A stretch of DNA of 64,000 bases from Streptomyces sp. 2131.1 (GCF_900105515.1 NZ_FNSY01000001.1:434001-498000), one strand, 5' to 3'. Positions 40,336 to 50,143 are shown, numbered from the stretch's first letter. Notes: a model not told the origin generated them from the letters alone. Numbers and translations: made by a program.

Positions 40336-41657
40336 CCGAATCCCCCGCTCCCCCGCACGCCGGGGACGACGAGGCGCTGCGCGAGCGCGCGCTCGCCGCG
40401 CTGCTGACCGCGCGTGAACGCACCACGCTCCTCACCGACAGCGTCGACGACCACGACCTCACCGCCCAGCACTCGCCTCTGATGTCGCCGCTGGTCTGGG
40501 ACCTGGCGCACATCGGCAACCAGGAGGAGCTGTGGCTGCTGCGCGGTGTCGCCGGCCGGGAGGCGATGCGCCCGGAGATCGACGGCCTGTACGACGCCTT
40601 CGAGCATCCGCGCGCCACCCGGCCCTCGCTGCCGCTGCTGGCGCCCGGCGAGGCCCGCTCGTACGCCTCGGAGGTGCGCGGCAGGGCGTTGGACGTGCTG
40701 GAATCCACGCCGCTGGGTGACGGTCCGGCGCTGGTCAGGTCCGGTTTCGCCTTCGGGATGATCGCGCAGCACGAGCAGCAGCACGACGAGACGATGCTGA
40801 TCACGCATCAGCTGCGTTCGGGCCCGGCGGCGCTGACGGCCCCGGAGCCGCCGCGTGCCGTGGACGCGCCGCCGGCCGAGGTCCTGGTGCCGGGCGGCCC
40901 GTTCACCATGGGTACGTCGGCCGAGCCGTGGGCCCTGGACAACGAACGCCCCGCGCATCAGCGGGACGTCCCCGGGTTCGTCATCGACACCGCCCCGGTG
41001 ACGTGCGGCGCCTACCGGGCCTTCATCGAGGACGGCGGTTACGGCGAGCGGCGCTGGTGGGCGCCCGAGGGCTGGGCGATGGTCCGGGAGCACGAGCTGG
41101 CCGCCCCGCTGTTCTGGCACCGGGACTCCGGGCAGTGGCTGCGCCGCCGGTTCGGGGTGACCGAGCCGGTGCCGGACGACGAGCCGGTGCTGCACGTCAG
41201 CTGGTACGAGGCCGACGCGTACGCGCGCTGGGCGGGGCGGCGTCTGCCGACCGAGGCGGAGTGGGAGAAGGCGGCCCGCCACGACCCCGTGTCCGGGCGC
41301 TCCCGCCGCTATCCGTGGGGCGACGAGGACCCGACACCGGAGCGCGCCAATCTGGGGCAGCGCCATCTGCGGCCCGCGCCCGCCGGGGCGTACCCGGCCG
41401 GGCGGGCGCCGTGCGGGGCGGGGCAGCTGATCGCTGACGTGTGGGAGTGGACGGCGAGCGACTTCCTGCCGTACCCGGGGTTCGCGCCGTTCCCGTACCG
41501 CGAGTACTCCGAGGTGTTCTTCGGCCCTGAGCACAAGGTGCTGCGGGGCGGTTCGTTCGCGGTGGACACCGTGGCGTGCCGGGGTACGTTCCGCAACTGG
41601 GACCTGCCGGTCCGGCGGCAGATCTTCTCCGGGTTCCGTACCGCGAGGGATCTCTGA
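40332..41657 (+). CDS. egtB: Ergothioneine synthase EgtB (iron-dependent sulfoxide synthase)
   Basis: The 441-residue product has an N-terminal DinB-like domain with the iron histidines in WDLAHIGNQEELWLL and IAQHEQQHDETM, and a C-terminal FGE-sulfatase domain (about 185-440) with VPGGPFTMGT, RLPTEAEWEKAARHDP, VWEWTASDFLPYPGF and VLRGGSF. It couples oxygen-dependent sulfur transfer from gamma-glutamylcysteine to hercynine. It is coupled to egtA and egtC by overlapping codons. Confidence 0.95.
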   Translation: MTESPAPPHAGDDEALRERALAALLTARERTTLLTDSVDDHDLTAQHSPLMSPLVWDLAHIGNQEELWLLRGVAGREAMRPEIDGLYDAFEHPRATRPSLPLLAPGEARSYASEVRGRALDVLESTPLGDGPALVRSGFAFGMIAQHEQQHDETMLITHQLRSGPAALTAPEPPRAVDAPPAEVLVPGGPFTMGTSAEPWALDNERPAHQRDVPGFVIDTAPVTCGAYRAFIEDGGYGERRWWAPEGWAMVREHELAAPLFWHRDSGQWLRRRFGVTEPVPDDEPVLHVSWYEADAYARWAGRRLPTEAEWEKAARHDPVSGRSRRYPWGDEDPTPERANLGQRHLRPAPAGAYPAGRAPCGAGQLIADVWEWTASDFLPYPGFAPFPYREYSEVFFGPEHKVLRGGSFAVDTVACRGTFRNWDLPVRRQIFSGFRTARDL

Positions 41658-42412
41658 TGTGCCGTCATATCGCCTATCTGGGGCCGCCGGTCGCCCTGGG
41701 CGAGATGGTCTCGCGGCCGGCGCACTCCTTGGTGCGGCAGTCCTGGGAGCCCCGCCGCCAGCGGTACGGCACGGTCAACGCGGACGGCTTCGGGGTCGGC
41801 TGGTACGCGGAGGGGGACCCGGTCCCGGGCCGCTACCGGCGCCAGGGCCCCGTCTGGGGCGACCAGACCTTCGCCGACCTGGCCCGGGTGGTCCGCAGCC
41901 ACGCCCTGCTCGCCGCGGTCCGGGACGCGACGGGGGCCGACCCGGACGGCGAGGCCGCGGCGGCGCCGTTCGCCGCGGACCACGTCCTGTTCAGCCACAA
42001 CGGCGCGGTGAGGGACTGGCCGGGTTCGATGGCGTCCGTGGCGGCCACCCTGCCCCCGGCCGAGCTGCTGCGGCTGACCGCCCGGAGCGACTCCGCCCTG
42101 GTGTGGGCCCTGGTCCGGCACCGGCTGGCGTCGGGCGACCCGCTCGCGCAGGCCGTGGCGGACACCGTGCTGGAGGTCGCCGAGGCCTCCCCCGCGTCCC
42201 GGCTCAACCTGCTGCTGACCGACGGCCGGTCCGTCGTGGCGACCGCCTGGGGCGACACCCTGTGGCATCTGACCGAGCCCGGCCGGCACACGGTCGTCGC
42301 CTCGGAACCGTACGACGACGATCCCCGCTGGTACGAGGTGCCGGACCGCACCCTGCTGACCGCGACCCCTGGCGACGTCCTGCTGACCCCGCTGAAGGAG
42401 CCCCGCACGTGA
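41657..42412 (+). CDS. egtC: Ergothioneine synthesis amidohydrolase EgtC
   Basis: The 251-residue product begins MCRHIAYLGPPVALGEMVSR, so the N-terminal nucleophile Cys2 of class II glutamine amidotransferases is present; GFGVGWYAEG and HVLFSHNGAVRDW follow. EgtC removes the glutamate from the EgtB product. Its ATG shares an A with the egtB stop codon (TGATG). Confidence 0.94.
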   Translation: MCRHIAYLGPPVALGEMVSRPAHSLVRQSWEPRRQRYGTVNADGFGVGWYAEGDPVPGRYRRQGPVWGDQTFADLARVVRSHALLAAVRDATGADPDGEAAAAPFAADHVLFSHNGAVRDWPGSMASVAATLPPAELLRLTARSDSALVWALVRHRLASGDPLAQAVADTVLEVAEASPASRLNLLLTDGRSVVATAWGDTLWHLTEPGRHTVVASEPYDDDPRWYEVPDRTLLTATPGDVLLTPLKEPRT

Positions 42413-43371
42413 GTCCCTTCCTGCTGACCCGCACCCTGCCCGAGGACGCGACGGACGCGGCGCTGCGCGCCGACGTCCTGAACGGCCTGACCCGGGCCCC
42501 GAAGACGCTGCCGCCCAAGTGGTTCTACGACGCGCGGGGCAGCGAGCTGTTCGAGGAGATCACCCGGCTCCCCGAGTACTACCCGACGCGCGCCGAGCGG
42601 GAGATCCTGATCGACCGGGCCGTGGAGATCGCGGCGGCGTCGGGCGCGCGCACCCTGGTGGAGCTGGGTTCCGGCTCGTCCGAGAAGACGCGGTACCTGC
42701 TGGACGCGCTGACGGACCTGGAGAGTTACGTGCCGGTCGACGTCAGCGAGAGCGCACTGCGCGGCGCCGCGGACGCGCTGCTGAAGGAGCGGCCGCGCCT
42801 CTCCGTGCACGCGCTCATCGCCGACTTCACCGCCGGACTCACGCTGCCCGAAACGCCGGGGCCCCGGCTGGTGGCGTTCCTGGGCGGCACCCTCGGCAAT
42901 CTGCTGCCGAGTGAGCGGGCGGTGTTCCTGAAGTCGGTGCGCGACCTGCTGGCGCCCGGGGACACGCTGCTGCTCGGCACGGATCTCGTGAAGGAGGAGG
43001 AGGTGCTCGTCGCGGCGTACGACGACGCGGCGGGGGTGACTGCGGCGTTCAACCGGAACGTGCTGTCGGTCGTCGACCGCGAACTGGGCGCGGACTTCGT
43101 GCCGGAGGACTTCGCGCACGTGGCGCGGTGGAATCCGCAGGAGGAGTGGATCGAGATGCGGCTGCGGGCGCGCCGGTCGCTGACGGTGAAGATCCCGGAA
43201 CTGGATCTCGTGGTGCCGTTCGACGCGGGCGAGGAGCTGCGCACCGAGGTGTCGGCGAAGTTCCGTGAGGGCGGCGTGCGCCGCGAACTGGCCGCCGCGG
43301 GACTCCGCCTGGCCCATTGGTGGACGGACTCCGAGGACAGGTTCGCCCTGTCGCTGTCCAGGGTGGACTGA
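42409..43371 (+). CDS. egtD: L-histidine N-alpha-methyltransferase EgtD
   Basis: The 320-residue product has the EgtD pattern: LPPKWFYDARGSELFEEITR, LPEYYPTRAEREIL, LVELGSGSSEKTRYLLDAL for SAM, VAFLGGTLGNLLPSER and FNRNVLSVVDRELGADF. It makes hercynine from histidine, the entry step of the pathway. GTG start overlaps egtC (GTGA). The four genes form a full ergothioneine operon, lacking only egtE, whose role other PLP enzymes can fill. Confidence 0.95.
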   Translation: MSPFLLTRTLPEDATDAALRADVLNGLTRAPKTLPPKWFYDARGSELFEEITRLPEYYPTRAEREILIDRAVEIAAASGARTLVELGSGSSEKTRYLLDALTDLESYVPVDVSESALRGAADALLKERPRLSVHALIADFTAGLTLPETPGPRLVAFLGGTLGNLLPSERAVFLKSVRDLLAPGDTLLLGTDLVKEEEVLVAAYDDAAGVTAAFNRNVLSVVDRELGADFVPEDFAHVARWNPQEEWIEMRLRARRSLTVKIPELDLVVPFDAGEELRTEVSAKFREGGVRRELAAAGLRLAHWWTDSEDRFALSLSRVD

Positions 43372-43375
43372 CCGG

Positions 43376-43415
43376 GGTGCGGGGCGGGACCGGATGTCCG
43401 GTCCCGCCCCGCACC
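43376..43415. terminator. Strong bidirectional terminator after egtD
   Basis: A perfect 19-bp stem (GGTGCGGGGCGGGACCGGA and complement) with a 2-nt centre lies between the convergent egtD and lipoprotein genes. Confidence 0.75.
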
Positions 43416-43421
43416 GGCGGG

Positions 43422-44678
43422 TCAGCTGCCGGCGAGCAGTTCGGTGATCTTGTCGGACGCGGTCTTCGCCTCGGTCGCCGGGTCGCCGCCCTGGAGGACC
43501 GCCGTCATGTAGGGCTTGATCGGGTTGTCGGCCTCGACCGCCGCCCACTGCGAGGAGTTGGGGGTGGCGTGGCCGCTCCTGGCGCCCTCGGCCATCGCGG
43601 CGGTGCTCTCCTGGCCCTCGACGACGCGGGCCAGCGCCGGCTTGTTGGGCACGTAGCTCATGGTCTTGGCCAGGTCCTCCTGCCACTTGGCCCCGGCCAG
43701 GGCCTTGATCACTTCGTAGCCCGCGCTGCGCTGGTCGGCCTTCTGCGGCACGATCAGGTCCGAGCCGCCGGTGAACACCGAGCCGGGAGCCTTCGCGGTC
43801 TTGCCGGGGATCGGGAAGTAGCCCAGTTTGCCCTTGAGTTCGGGGTTCTTCTTCTCGATGAGCGTCGCGGTGCTGGGGGTGGAGATGATCTGGGCGACAT
43901 TCCCCTCGGCGAACACATTGCCCTGCGGGGGCTTTTCCTCGTCGGCGTTCTTGGGTCCCTCGCCCAGCGACTGGAGTTGGGAATAGAACTGCATGCCCTT
44001 GAGTGCGGCGGGCGAGTCGAGGGCGCCCTGCCAGTCGCCCCCCTTGTCGCTTGCGAGTTCCCCGCCCTCGTCCCAGATGAACCCGGCGAGCACGTACCAG
44101 TTCTGTCCCGGCAGATACATGCCCTGGATTCCGTCGCCGTTGAGTTTCTCGGTGTCCGCGATCCACTCCGCACGCGTCTTCGGCGGGTTCTTGATACCCG
44201 CCGCCTCGAAGAGATCCTTGTTGTAGATGACCACCCGGTTGGCCGCGTACCACGGGATTCCGTACTGGACGCCACCGATGCTGCCCGGCTCGGCGAGACC
44301 GGGGATCCAGTCCTCGCTGCCCAGGTCACGCATGGATTCCAGGGTCAGGTCGCGCAGGTTGCCGCTCGCCGCGTACTGGGCGACCTGGGTGTTGCCGACC
44401 TCGATGACGTCGGGGGTGTCCTCGCCGGCGAGCGCGTCCATGACCTTCGGGCCGATGCCGCCCCATTCCTGGATCTTGAACTCCAGTTCGACCGAGGAGT
44501 GCTCCTCCTCGTACGACTTCTTGAAACGGTCCAGGAAGTCGGCGGTAACGCTGTCCTTCATCAGCCAGATCGTCACCTTCTTGTCACCGGAGCCGCCCGT
44601 GCCGGGGATCAGGCCGCACCCACCCAGCGCAACGGTGGAAATAAGGGCGACAGCTCCGAAGAGCATGCGGTTCTTCAC
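43422..44678 (-). CDS. Sugar ABC transporter substrate-binding lipoprotein, DasR-type operator
   Basis: The 418-residue product has a lipoprotein signal with lipobox LGGC (Cys21) and a family 1 solute-binding fold: KVTIWLMKDSVTADFLDRFK, TPDVIEVGNTQVAQYAASG, VIYNKDLFEAAGIKNPPKTR, and FTGGSDLIVPQKA. No permease or ATPase genes are adjacent, so it is an orphan binder. The promoter carries a DasR-type operator between -35 and -10, identical in its 12-bp core to that before the GH18 chitinase, so chitin or GlcNAc oligomers are likely ligands (inference). A shared ATPase such as MsiK and permeases would have to come from elsewhere. Confidence 0.85.
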   Translation of the reverse strand: MKNRMLFGAVALISTVALGGCGLIPGTGGSGDKKVTIWLMKDSVTADFLDRFKKSYEEEHSSVELEFKIQEWGGIGPKVMDALAGEDTPDVIEVGNTQVAQYAASGNLRDLTLESMRDLGSEDWIPGLAEPGSIGGVQYGIPWYAANRVVIYNKDLFEAAGIKNPPKTRAEWIADTEKLNGDGIQGMYLPGQNWYVLAGFIWDEGGELASDKGGDWQGALDSPAALKGMQFYSQLQSLGEGPKNADEEKPPQGNVFAEGNVAQIISTPSTATLIEKKNPELKGKLGYFPIPGKTAKAPGSVFTGGSDLIVPQKADQRSAGYEVIKALAGAKWQEDLAKTMSYVPNKPALARVVEGQESTAAMAEGARSGHATPNSSQWAAVEADNPIKPYMTAVLQGGDPATEAKTASDKITELLAGS

Positions 44679-44761
44679 GGATTCACCTTCTGCGAAACGG
44701 CAGGACGATATGCGGACCCGGTGTGGGGGACTGCGGGCTGCGCTCGCACGGGTGTGGCTGG

Positions 44762-44790
44762 ATTTTGGTATGGACCAATACTTTGGTCAA
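44762..44790 (-). promoter_or_regulatory. Promoter with DasR-type (dre) operator, lipoprotein gene
   Basis: Read leftwards: TTGACC (44785-44790), 17-bp spacer, CAAAAT (44762-44767). The spacer holds TGGTCCATACCA (44766-44777), which matches 10 of 12 positions of the DasR consensus core TGGTCTAGACCA. The operator overlaps the -10, so binding should block RNA polymerase. Confidence 0.7.
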
Positions 44791-44878
44791 GGGCCGTTCC
44801 GGACATGCGTGACGACTGCGACCCCTCGCGAACCGGGCCGAGGTAGGGCACCTTGGTAAGGGCGAGAGGAGACAAACC

Positions 44879-45094
44879 ATGCCAAATCACACGTATCGCG
44901 TCACCGAAATCGTAGGAACCTCCCAGGAGGGTGTGGACGAGGCCATCCGCAACGGCGTCGCAAGAGCCTCGGAAACGTTGCACAATCTCGACTGGTTCGA
45001 GATCACCCAGGTGCGCGGGCAGATCGAGGATGGCCGAATCGCGCACTATCAGGTCGGCCTGAAAGTGGGCTTCCGGCTCGACGACCCGCAGTGA
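44879..45094 (+). CDS. Dodecin
   Basis: The 71-residue product is a typical dodecin: HTYRVTEIVGTSQEGVDEAI, ETLHNLDWFEITQVRGQIED and IAHYQVGLKVGFRLDD. The Trp in LDWFEI is the flavin-stacking residue in characterised dodecins. Dodecins form 12-mers that store flavins or CoA. A GAGGAG site precedes the ATG. It is divergent from the DasR-type promoter. Confidence 0.92.
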   Translation: MPNHTYRVTEIVGTSQEGVDEAIRNGVARASETLHNLDWFEITQVRGQIEDGRIAHYQVGLKVGFRLDDPQ

Positions 45095-45131
45095 CGCGAG
45101 GGGCCGTCGCCGCACGGCGAACACGGCCGGG

Positions 45132-45617
45132 TCAGGTGCGCCCCTCCCGCTCCTGCGCGTCCTTCAGCTCGGGCGAGGCCGGCGTCCAGCGGGCGCGCAC
45201 CACGGTGAATCCGGCCAGCTCGGCGCCGTCGCAGACCAGTTCGTCGTCGTCGACGAGCATGCGTACCGTACGGTCGCGACCCAGCCGTTCCAGGATCTCC
45301 AGCTTGGTCCGGCGCGCCGGCCGGCGGTCGTCATTGCGCCGCATGTGCAGCGGCCCCTCGGGCAGCCCCTGCCGGGACAGCCAGGCCAGGGTGTCCTTGC
45401 GGCAGCGCTCGGGCCGCCCGGTGAGGTAGACGATCTCGCACTCCCCGGCGCTGCTCAGCACCAGGCGTACGCCCTCGTCCAGCGGCGGGTCGTCGACCGC
45501 GGCGGCGAAGAAGGCCGCCCAGTCGCGGCGGCCCTCCAGGAAGTGCTGGCGGTGGGCGGTGTCGGCGAGCGTACCGTCAAGATCGAACACGGCCACGGGC
45601 CGGACGTCGTTTGTCAT
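45132..45617 (-). CDS. HAD-family phosphatase (polynucleotide kinase 3'-phosphatase-like)
   Basis: The 161-residue product has [20 protein letters not shown] (DxDGT nucleophile motif), a second motif in [20 protein letters not shown], a conserved Lys in [10 protein letters not shown], and [20 protein letters not shown]. The TGRP and W-L phrases resemble the phosphatase domain of Pnkp-like proteins and acid phosphatases that trim nucleic acid ends. It is divergent from a UvrA paralogue, so a repair role is possible but unproven. Confidence 0.78.
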   Translation of the reverse strand: MTNDVRPVAVFDLDGTLADTAHRQHFLEGRRDWAAFFAAAVDDPPLDEGVRLVLSSAGECEIVYLTGRPERCRKDTLAWLSRQGLPEGPLHMRRNDDRRPARRTKLEILERLGRDRTVRMLVDDDELVCDGAELAGFTVVRARWTPASPELKDAQEREGRT

Positions 45618-45691
45618 GCGGCCAGCAAACCAAGTGGCAGTCCCGTCCGGCGAACCGGCACGACCACCGAGCGCATGGAGACCCCGCCCCC

Positions 45692-48106
45692 ATGACCTCC
45701 CCCCACGATCCGTACGTCCGGGTCCGAGGCGCCCGCGAGCACAATCTGCGGAATGCCGATGTCGACATCCCCCGCGACACCCTCACCGTCTTCACCGGCG
45801 TCTCCGGCTCGGGCAAGTCCTCGCTGGCCTTCGGCACGATCTACGCGGAGGCACAGCGCCGCTACTTCGAGTCCGTCGCCCCGTACGCCCGGCGGCTGAT
45901 CCATCAGGTCGGCGCCCCCGCGGTCGGCGAGGTCACCGGGCTGCCTCCCGCCGTCTCGCTGGAGCAGCGCAGGTCGGCGCCCGGCGCCCGGTCGTCCGTG
46001 GGCACGGTGACCACGCTGTCCAACTCGCTGCGGATGCTGTTCTCCCGGGCCGGCGACTACCCGGAGGGGGCCGAGCGGCTGGACTCGGACGCGTTCTCGC
46101 CGAACACCGCCGTCGGCGCCTGTCCGCGCTGCCACGGCCTCGGGCGGGTCCACCGCACGAGCGAAGAACTGCTGGTCCCGGACCCGGGCCTGTCGATCCG
46201 GGAGGGCGCCATCGCCGCGTGGCCCGGTGCCTGGCAGGGCAAGAACCTGCGCGATGTGCTGGACGCGCTCGGTTACGACGTGGACCGGCCGTGGCGGGAG
46301 CTGGAGGCCGCCGACCGGGAGTGGATCCTGTTCACCGACGAGCAGCCGGTGGTGACGGTCCATCCGGTGCGCGAGGCCGGCCGGATCCAACGGCCTTACC
46401 AGGGCACGTACATGAGCGCGCGACGCTATGTGATGCACACCTTCGCGGACTCCAGGAGCGCCACCCTGCGGGCGAAGGCCGAGCGCTTCCTCACCAGCGA
46501 GCCCTGCCCGGTGTGCGAGGGCAGCCGGCTGCGGCCCGAGGCCATGGCGGTGACGTTCGCCGGACGTACGATCGCTCAGCTCGCGGGCCTCGCGCTGACC
46601 GAACTGGCCGACGTGCTGACGGCGGCGGGCGGCGGCGGGACCGCCCGGGTGCTGACGGCGGACCTCCTCGCCCGGATCGCGACCGTCACCGAACTCGGCC
46701 TCGGCTACCTGAGTCTGGACCGCACGGCGCCCACGCTCTCCTCGGGCGAGCTCCAGCGGCTGCGGCTGGCGACCCAGCTGCGGGCCGGCCTCTTCGGTGT
46801 GGTGTACGTCCTGGACGAGCCGTCGGCCGGTCTGCACCCGGCGGACACGGAGGCGCTGCTCGCGGTGCTGGGGCGGCTGAAGGAGTCCGGCAACACGGTC
46901 TTCGTGGTGGAGCACCAGATGGACGTGGTGCGGCGGGCGGACTGGCTCGTCGACGTCGGACCGCTGGCCGGCGAGCACGGAGGCCGGGTCCTGCACAGCG
47001 GGCCGCCCGCCGGCCTCGCCGAGGTCGCGGACTCGGCCACCCGGCGCTTCCTGTTCCCCGACGCCCCTCCCCCGCCGCGCGAGGTCCGCGCCCCCTCGGG
47101 CTGGCTGCGGCTGTACGGGGTGGACCGTCACAACGTGCGCGGGGCGGACGCGGCGTTCCCGCTCGGGGTCTTCACGGCGGTCACCGGGGTCTCCGGCTCC
47201 GGCAAGTCGACGCTGGTGGGGCAGGTCCTGGCGGGCGCGCCGGCCGACCGGCGGGCCGCCGCGGAGGACCAGGAACGGCCCGTGACCGGATACGCCCGCG
47301 CCGACGGGCTGGAGGCGGTGGACCGGCTCGTCCAGGTCGACCAGCGCCCCATCGGCCGTACGCCCCGGTCCAACCTGGCCACGTACACCGGTCTCTTCGA
47401 CGTGGTGCGCAAGCTGTTCGCGGCCACGCCCCTGGCCGGGGAGCGGGGGTACCGGGCCGGGCGGTTCTCGTTCAACGTGACCGGTGGGCGGTGCGAGACG
47501 TGCCAGGGCGAGGGCTTCGTCTCGGTGGAGCTGCTGTTCCTGCCGAGCACGTACGCGCCCTGCCCGGACTGTCACGGGGCACGGTACAACGCCGAGACGC
47601 TGGAGGTCACTTGGCGCGGGCTGAACATCGCCCAGGTGCTGGACCTGACCGTCGAGTCGGCGGCCGGGTTCTTCGCGGACACCCCGGCCGCCGCGCGCAG
47701 CCTGCACACGCTGCTCGACGTGGGGCTCGGCTATCTGCGGCTCGGGCAGCCGGCGACGGAGCTGTCCGGCGGTGAGGCGCAGCGGATCAAGCTGGCGGCG
47801 GAGCTCCAGCGGGCCCGGCGGGGCCACACGCTGTACCTGCTGGACGAGCCGACGACGGGTTTGCATCCGGCCGATATCGAGGTGCTGATGCGTCAGTTGC
47901 ACGGGCTGGTGGAGGCCGGCTCCACGGTGGTGGTCGTGGAGCACGACATGGCGGTGGTCGCGGGAGCGGACTGGGTGATCGACCTCGGTCCGGGCGGTGG
48001 TGACCGGGGGGGCCGGATCGTCGCGGCGGGGCCGCCGGTGGAGGTGGCGCGGGCGCCCGAGAGCCGTACGGCGGGGTATCTGCGGGCTGCCATGGGCCTG
48101 GCCTGA
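45692..48106 (+). CDS. UvrA paralogue (UvrA2/DrrC-type excinuclease ATPase)
   Basis: The 804-residue product has two ABC ATPase modules with Walker [21 protein letters not shown] (about 38-57) and [15 protein letters not shown] (about 506), signatures [15 protein letters not shown] and [15 protein letters not shown], and Walker [14 protein letters not shown] and [13 protein letters not shown]. Zinc motifs [17 protein letters not shown] and [18 protein letters not shown] are present. It is about 150 residues shorter than UvrA because most of the UvrB-binding insert is missing, as in UvrA2 proteins linked to DNA-binding drug tolerance. A separate uvrA should exist. ATG 45692 was chosen at the first conserved block. 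Confidence 0.88.
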   Translation: MTSPHDPYVRVRGAREHNLRNADVDIPRDTLTVFTGVSGSGKSSLAFGTIYAEAQRRYFESVAPYARRLIHQVGAPAVGEVTGLPPAVSLEQRRSAPGARSSVGTVTTLSNSLRMLFSRAGDYPEGAERLDSDAFSPNTAVGACPRCHGLGRVHRTSEELLVPDPGLSIREGAIAAWPGAWQGKNLRDVLDALGYDVDRPWRELEAADREWILFTDEQPVVTVHPVREAGRIQRPYQGTYMSARRYVMHTFADSRSATLRAKAERFLTSEPCPVCEGSRLRPEAMAVTFAGRTIAQLAGLALTELADVLTAAGGGGTARVLTADLLARIATVTELGLGYLSLDRTAPTLSSGELQRLRLATQLRAGLFGVVYVLDEPSAGLHPADTEALLAVLGRLKESGNTVFVVEHQMDVVRRADWLVDVGPLAGEHGGRVLHSGPPAGLAEVADSATRRFLFPDAPPPPREVRAPSGWLRLYGVDRHNVRGADAAFPLGVFTAVTGVSGSGKSTLVGQVLAGAPADRRAAAEDQERPVTGYARADGLEAVDRLVQVDQRPIGRTPRSNLATYTGLFDVVRKLFAATPLAGERGYRAGRFSFNVTGGRCETCQGEGFVSVELLFLPSTYAPCPDCHGARYNAETLEVTWRGLNIAQVLDLTVESAAGFFADTPAAARSLHTLLDVGLGYLRLGQPATELSGGEAQRIKLAAELQRARRGHTLYLLDEPTTGLHPADIEVLMRQLHGLVEAGSTVVVVEHDMAVVAGADWVIDLGPGGGDRGGRIVAAGPPVEVARAPESRTAGYLRAAMGLA

Positions 48107-48189
48107 GCGTCTGGCCCCACCCAACTCCGCGTCGTCGCAGTCAGGTTGGCGGCGGCCACGAGGAAGGGGAATGAAACAGTAAAGAATGT

Positions 48190-48218
48190 TGACAGTTAGC
48201 TGGTCCATACCAATCATG
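48190..48218 (+). promoter_or_regulatory. Promoter with DasR-type (dre) operator, chitinase gene
   Basis: TTGACA (48190-48195), 17-bp spacer, AATCAT (48213-48218). The spacer holds TGGTCCATACCA (48202-48213), the same 12 bases as in the lipoprotein promoter at 44766-44777, and 10 of 12 matches to the DasR consensus core. Expected effect: repression by DasR, relieved by glucosamine-6-phosphate. Confidence 0.72.
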
Positions 48219-48353
48219 GGCATGCCACGCGGTCGTTCGTCGCCGCGCGGCATGTGACCCCCGGCCGGGAATCACAGGAACGGGCCGCGCCCCTCACCGG
48301 GCGCGGCCGAGCCGTGCATCCGCCCGTTGTCCCACCCCGCTGGGAGCTGCCCC

Positions 48354-50123
48354 ATGAGACGTCCAAGAACAGTCGGCGCCGTCCTGAGCGCCTTGGCCAC
48401 CGTCGTCGCGTCCGCAGGACTGGTCCTCGGATCAGGCGCCGGCGCACAGGCCGCCACCACCGCCGCCACCCCCATGCCCGCGCACGTCTTCGCCCCGTAC
48501 TTCGAGGCGTGGAACGGCGACAGCCCGGCCGCCCTCGCACAGGCGTCCGGTGCCAAGTACCTGACGATGGCCTTCATCCAGACGGAGTCCCGCGGCTCCT
48601 GCACCCCGTACTGGAACGGCGATTCGAGCATGCCGATCGCCCAGTCCGAGTTCGGCGCCGACTTCACCACGATGCGGTCGCGCGGCGGCGATGTGATCCC
48701 GTCGTTCGGCGGCTACACCGCGGACAACACCGGCACCGAGATCGCCGACAGCTGCACGAACGTCGACTCGATCGCCGCCGCGTACGAGAAGGTCATCTCG
48801 ACCTACGACGTGTCCCGCCTCGACATGGACATCGAGGACAACTCACTGGACAACAACGCCGGGATCGACCGCCGCAACAAGGCGCTCAAGAAGGTCCAGG
48901 ACTGGGCCGCCGCCAACGGCCGCCCGCTGCAGATCTCGTACACCCTGCCCACCACCACGCACGGTCTCGCCGAGTCCGGGCTCGCGGTGCTGGAGAACGC
49001 GGTGTCCAACGGCACCAAGGTCGACGTCGTCAACCTCATGACGTTCGACTACTACGACGGCGCCGCGCACGACATGGCCAAGGACACCCAGACGTCCATC
49101 ACCGGTCTGAAGGGCCAGCTGGCCTCGCTGTACCCGTCGAAGACCGAGGCCCAGCTGTGGGGCATGACCGGCATCATCGAGATGCCCGGCATCGACGACT
49201 ACGGACCGGCCGAGACCTTCACCACGGCCAACGCACCCGTGGTGTACGACTGGGCGGTCTCCAAGGGCGTCAACACCCTGTCGTTCTGGGCGCTCCAGCG
49301 TGACAACGGCGGCTGCCCCGGCACCGGCGGGAGCGACACCTGCTCCGGAATCGCGCAGGACACCTGGTACTTCACCCACACCTTCGCGCCGTTCACGAGC
49401 GGCGGCAGCGGCCCGGTGACCGACGACTACTCGGTGGCCGTGACCCCCTCCTCGGCCACGGTCGAGCCGGGCAAGTCGACGACCGCCACCGTGAAGACCG
49501 CGGTGACCTCGGGCGCCGCGAAGACCGTCGCGCTGACCACGAGCGGTGCCCCGGCCGGGGTGACCGCGACGCTCAGCCCGACCTCGGTGACGGCCGGCGG
49601 CTCCTCGACGCTGACGCTCAGCGCCTCGGCGTCGGTGGCGCCGGGCACGTACACCGTCAACGTCACCGGCACCTCCGGCACGCTCAGCCACTCGGCGTCC
49701 TTCACCCTGACGGTGCCGGGTTCCGGTGGCGGTACGGGGTCACTGGTCAACGGTGACTTCGAGACCGGTGCGCTCGGCCCCTGGACCTGTGAGTCCGGTG
49801 GCGCGGTCGTCTCCTCACCGGTGCACGGCGGTACGCACGCGCTGTCCGTCGCGGCGACTTCCTCGCAGACGGGCGAGTGCGCGCAGACGCTCGCCCTCTC
49901 CCCCAACACCAAGTACACCCTTCAGGGTTATGTGCAGGGGAACTACGCGTACCTCGGTGTTCGGGGCGGCGCGACGGCGAGCACCTGGGGCCTCTTCAGC
50001 GGCTACACCAAGCAGTCGGTGTCCTTCACCACCGGTTCGAGCGGCTCGGTGACGGTCTACCTGCACGGCTGGTACGGCCAGGGCACGGTCTACGGCGACG
50101 ACCTCTCGGTCACCAAGGCCTGA
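48354..50123 (+). CDS. Secreted GH18 chitinase with C-terminal beta domains
   Basis: The 589-residue product has a Sec signal (to about residue 34), a GH18 catalytic domain (about 40-345) with the catalytic DxxDxDxE region SRLDMDIED (D157, D159, E161), VDVVNLMTFDYYDG and a final SFWALQRDNGGCPGTGG. Then come an Ig-like/NEW3-type domain (about 360-455: YSVAVTPSSATVEPGKSTTA) and a C-terminal carbohydrate-binding module (about 465-589: LVNGDFETGALGPWTCESGG). It should release chito-oligomers from chitin. A GGGAG site precedes the ATG. The DasR-type operator in the promoter ties it to GlcNAc control. Confidence 0.92.
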   Translation: MRRPRTVGAVLSALATVVASAGLVLGSGAGAQAATTAATPMPAHVFAPYFEAWNGDSPAALAQASGAKYLTMAFIQTESRGSCTPYWNGDSSMPIAQSEFGADFTTMRSRGGDVIPSFGGYTADNTGTEIADSCTNVDSIAAAYEKVISTYDVSRLDMDIEDNSLDNNAGIDRRNKALKKVQDWAAANGRPLQISYTLPTTTHGLAESGLAVLENAVSNGTKVDVVNLMTFDYYDGAAHDMAKDTQTSITGLKGQLASLYPSKTEAQLWGMTGIIEMPGIDDYGPAETFTTANAPVVYDWAVSKGVNTLSFWALQRDNGGCPGTGGSDTCSGIAQDTWYFTHTFAPFTSGGSGPVTDDYSVAVTPSSATVEPGKSTTATVKTAVTSGAAKTVALTTSGAPAGVTATLSPTSVTAGGSSTLTLSASASVAPGTYTVNVTGTSGTLSHSASFTLTVPGSGGGTGSLVNGDFETGALGPWTCESGGAVVSSPVHGGTHALSVAATSSQTGECAQTLALSPNTKYTLQGYVQGNYAYLGVRGGATASTWGLFSGYTKQSVSFTTGSSGSVTVYLHGWYGQGTVYGDDLSVTKA

Positions 50124-50143
50124 CCCGGTACGTGTGAGGCATT

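Noticed and set aside
41833..44253. Long leftward open frame (about 800 codons) across egtC, egtD and the lipoprotein gene
   Set aside because: It spans two well-supported rightward genes and a leftward gene in another frame; it has no domain, and codon bias favours the annotated genes.
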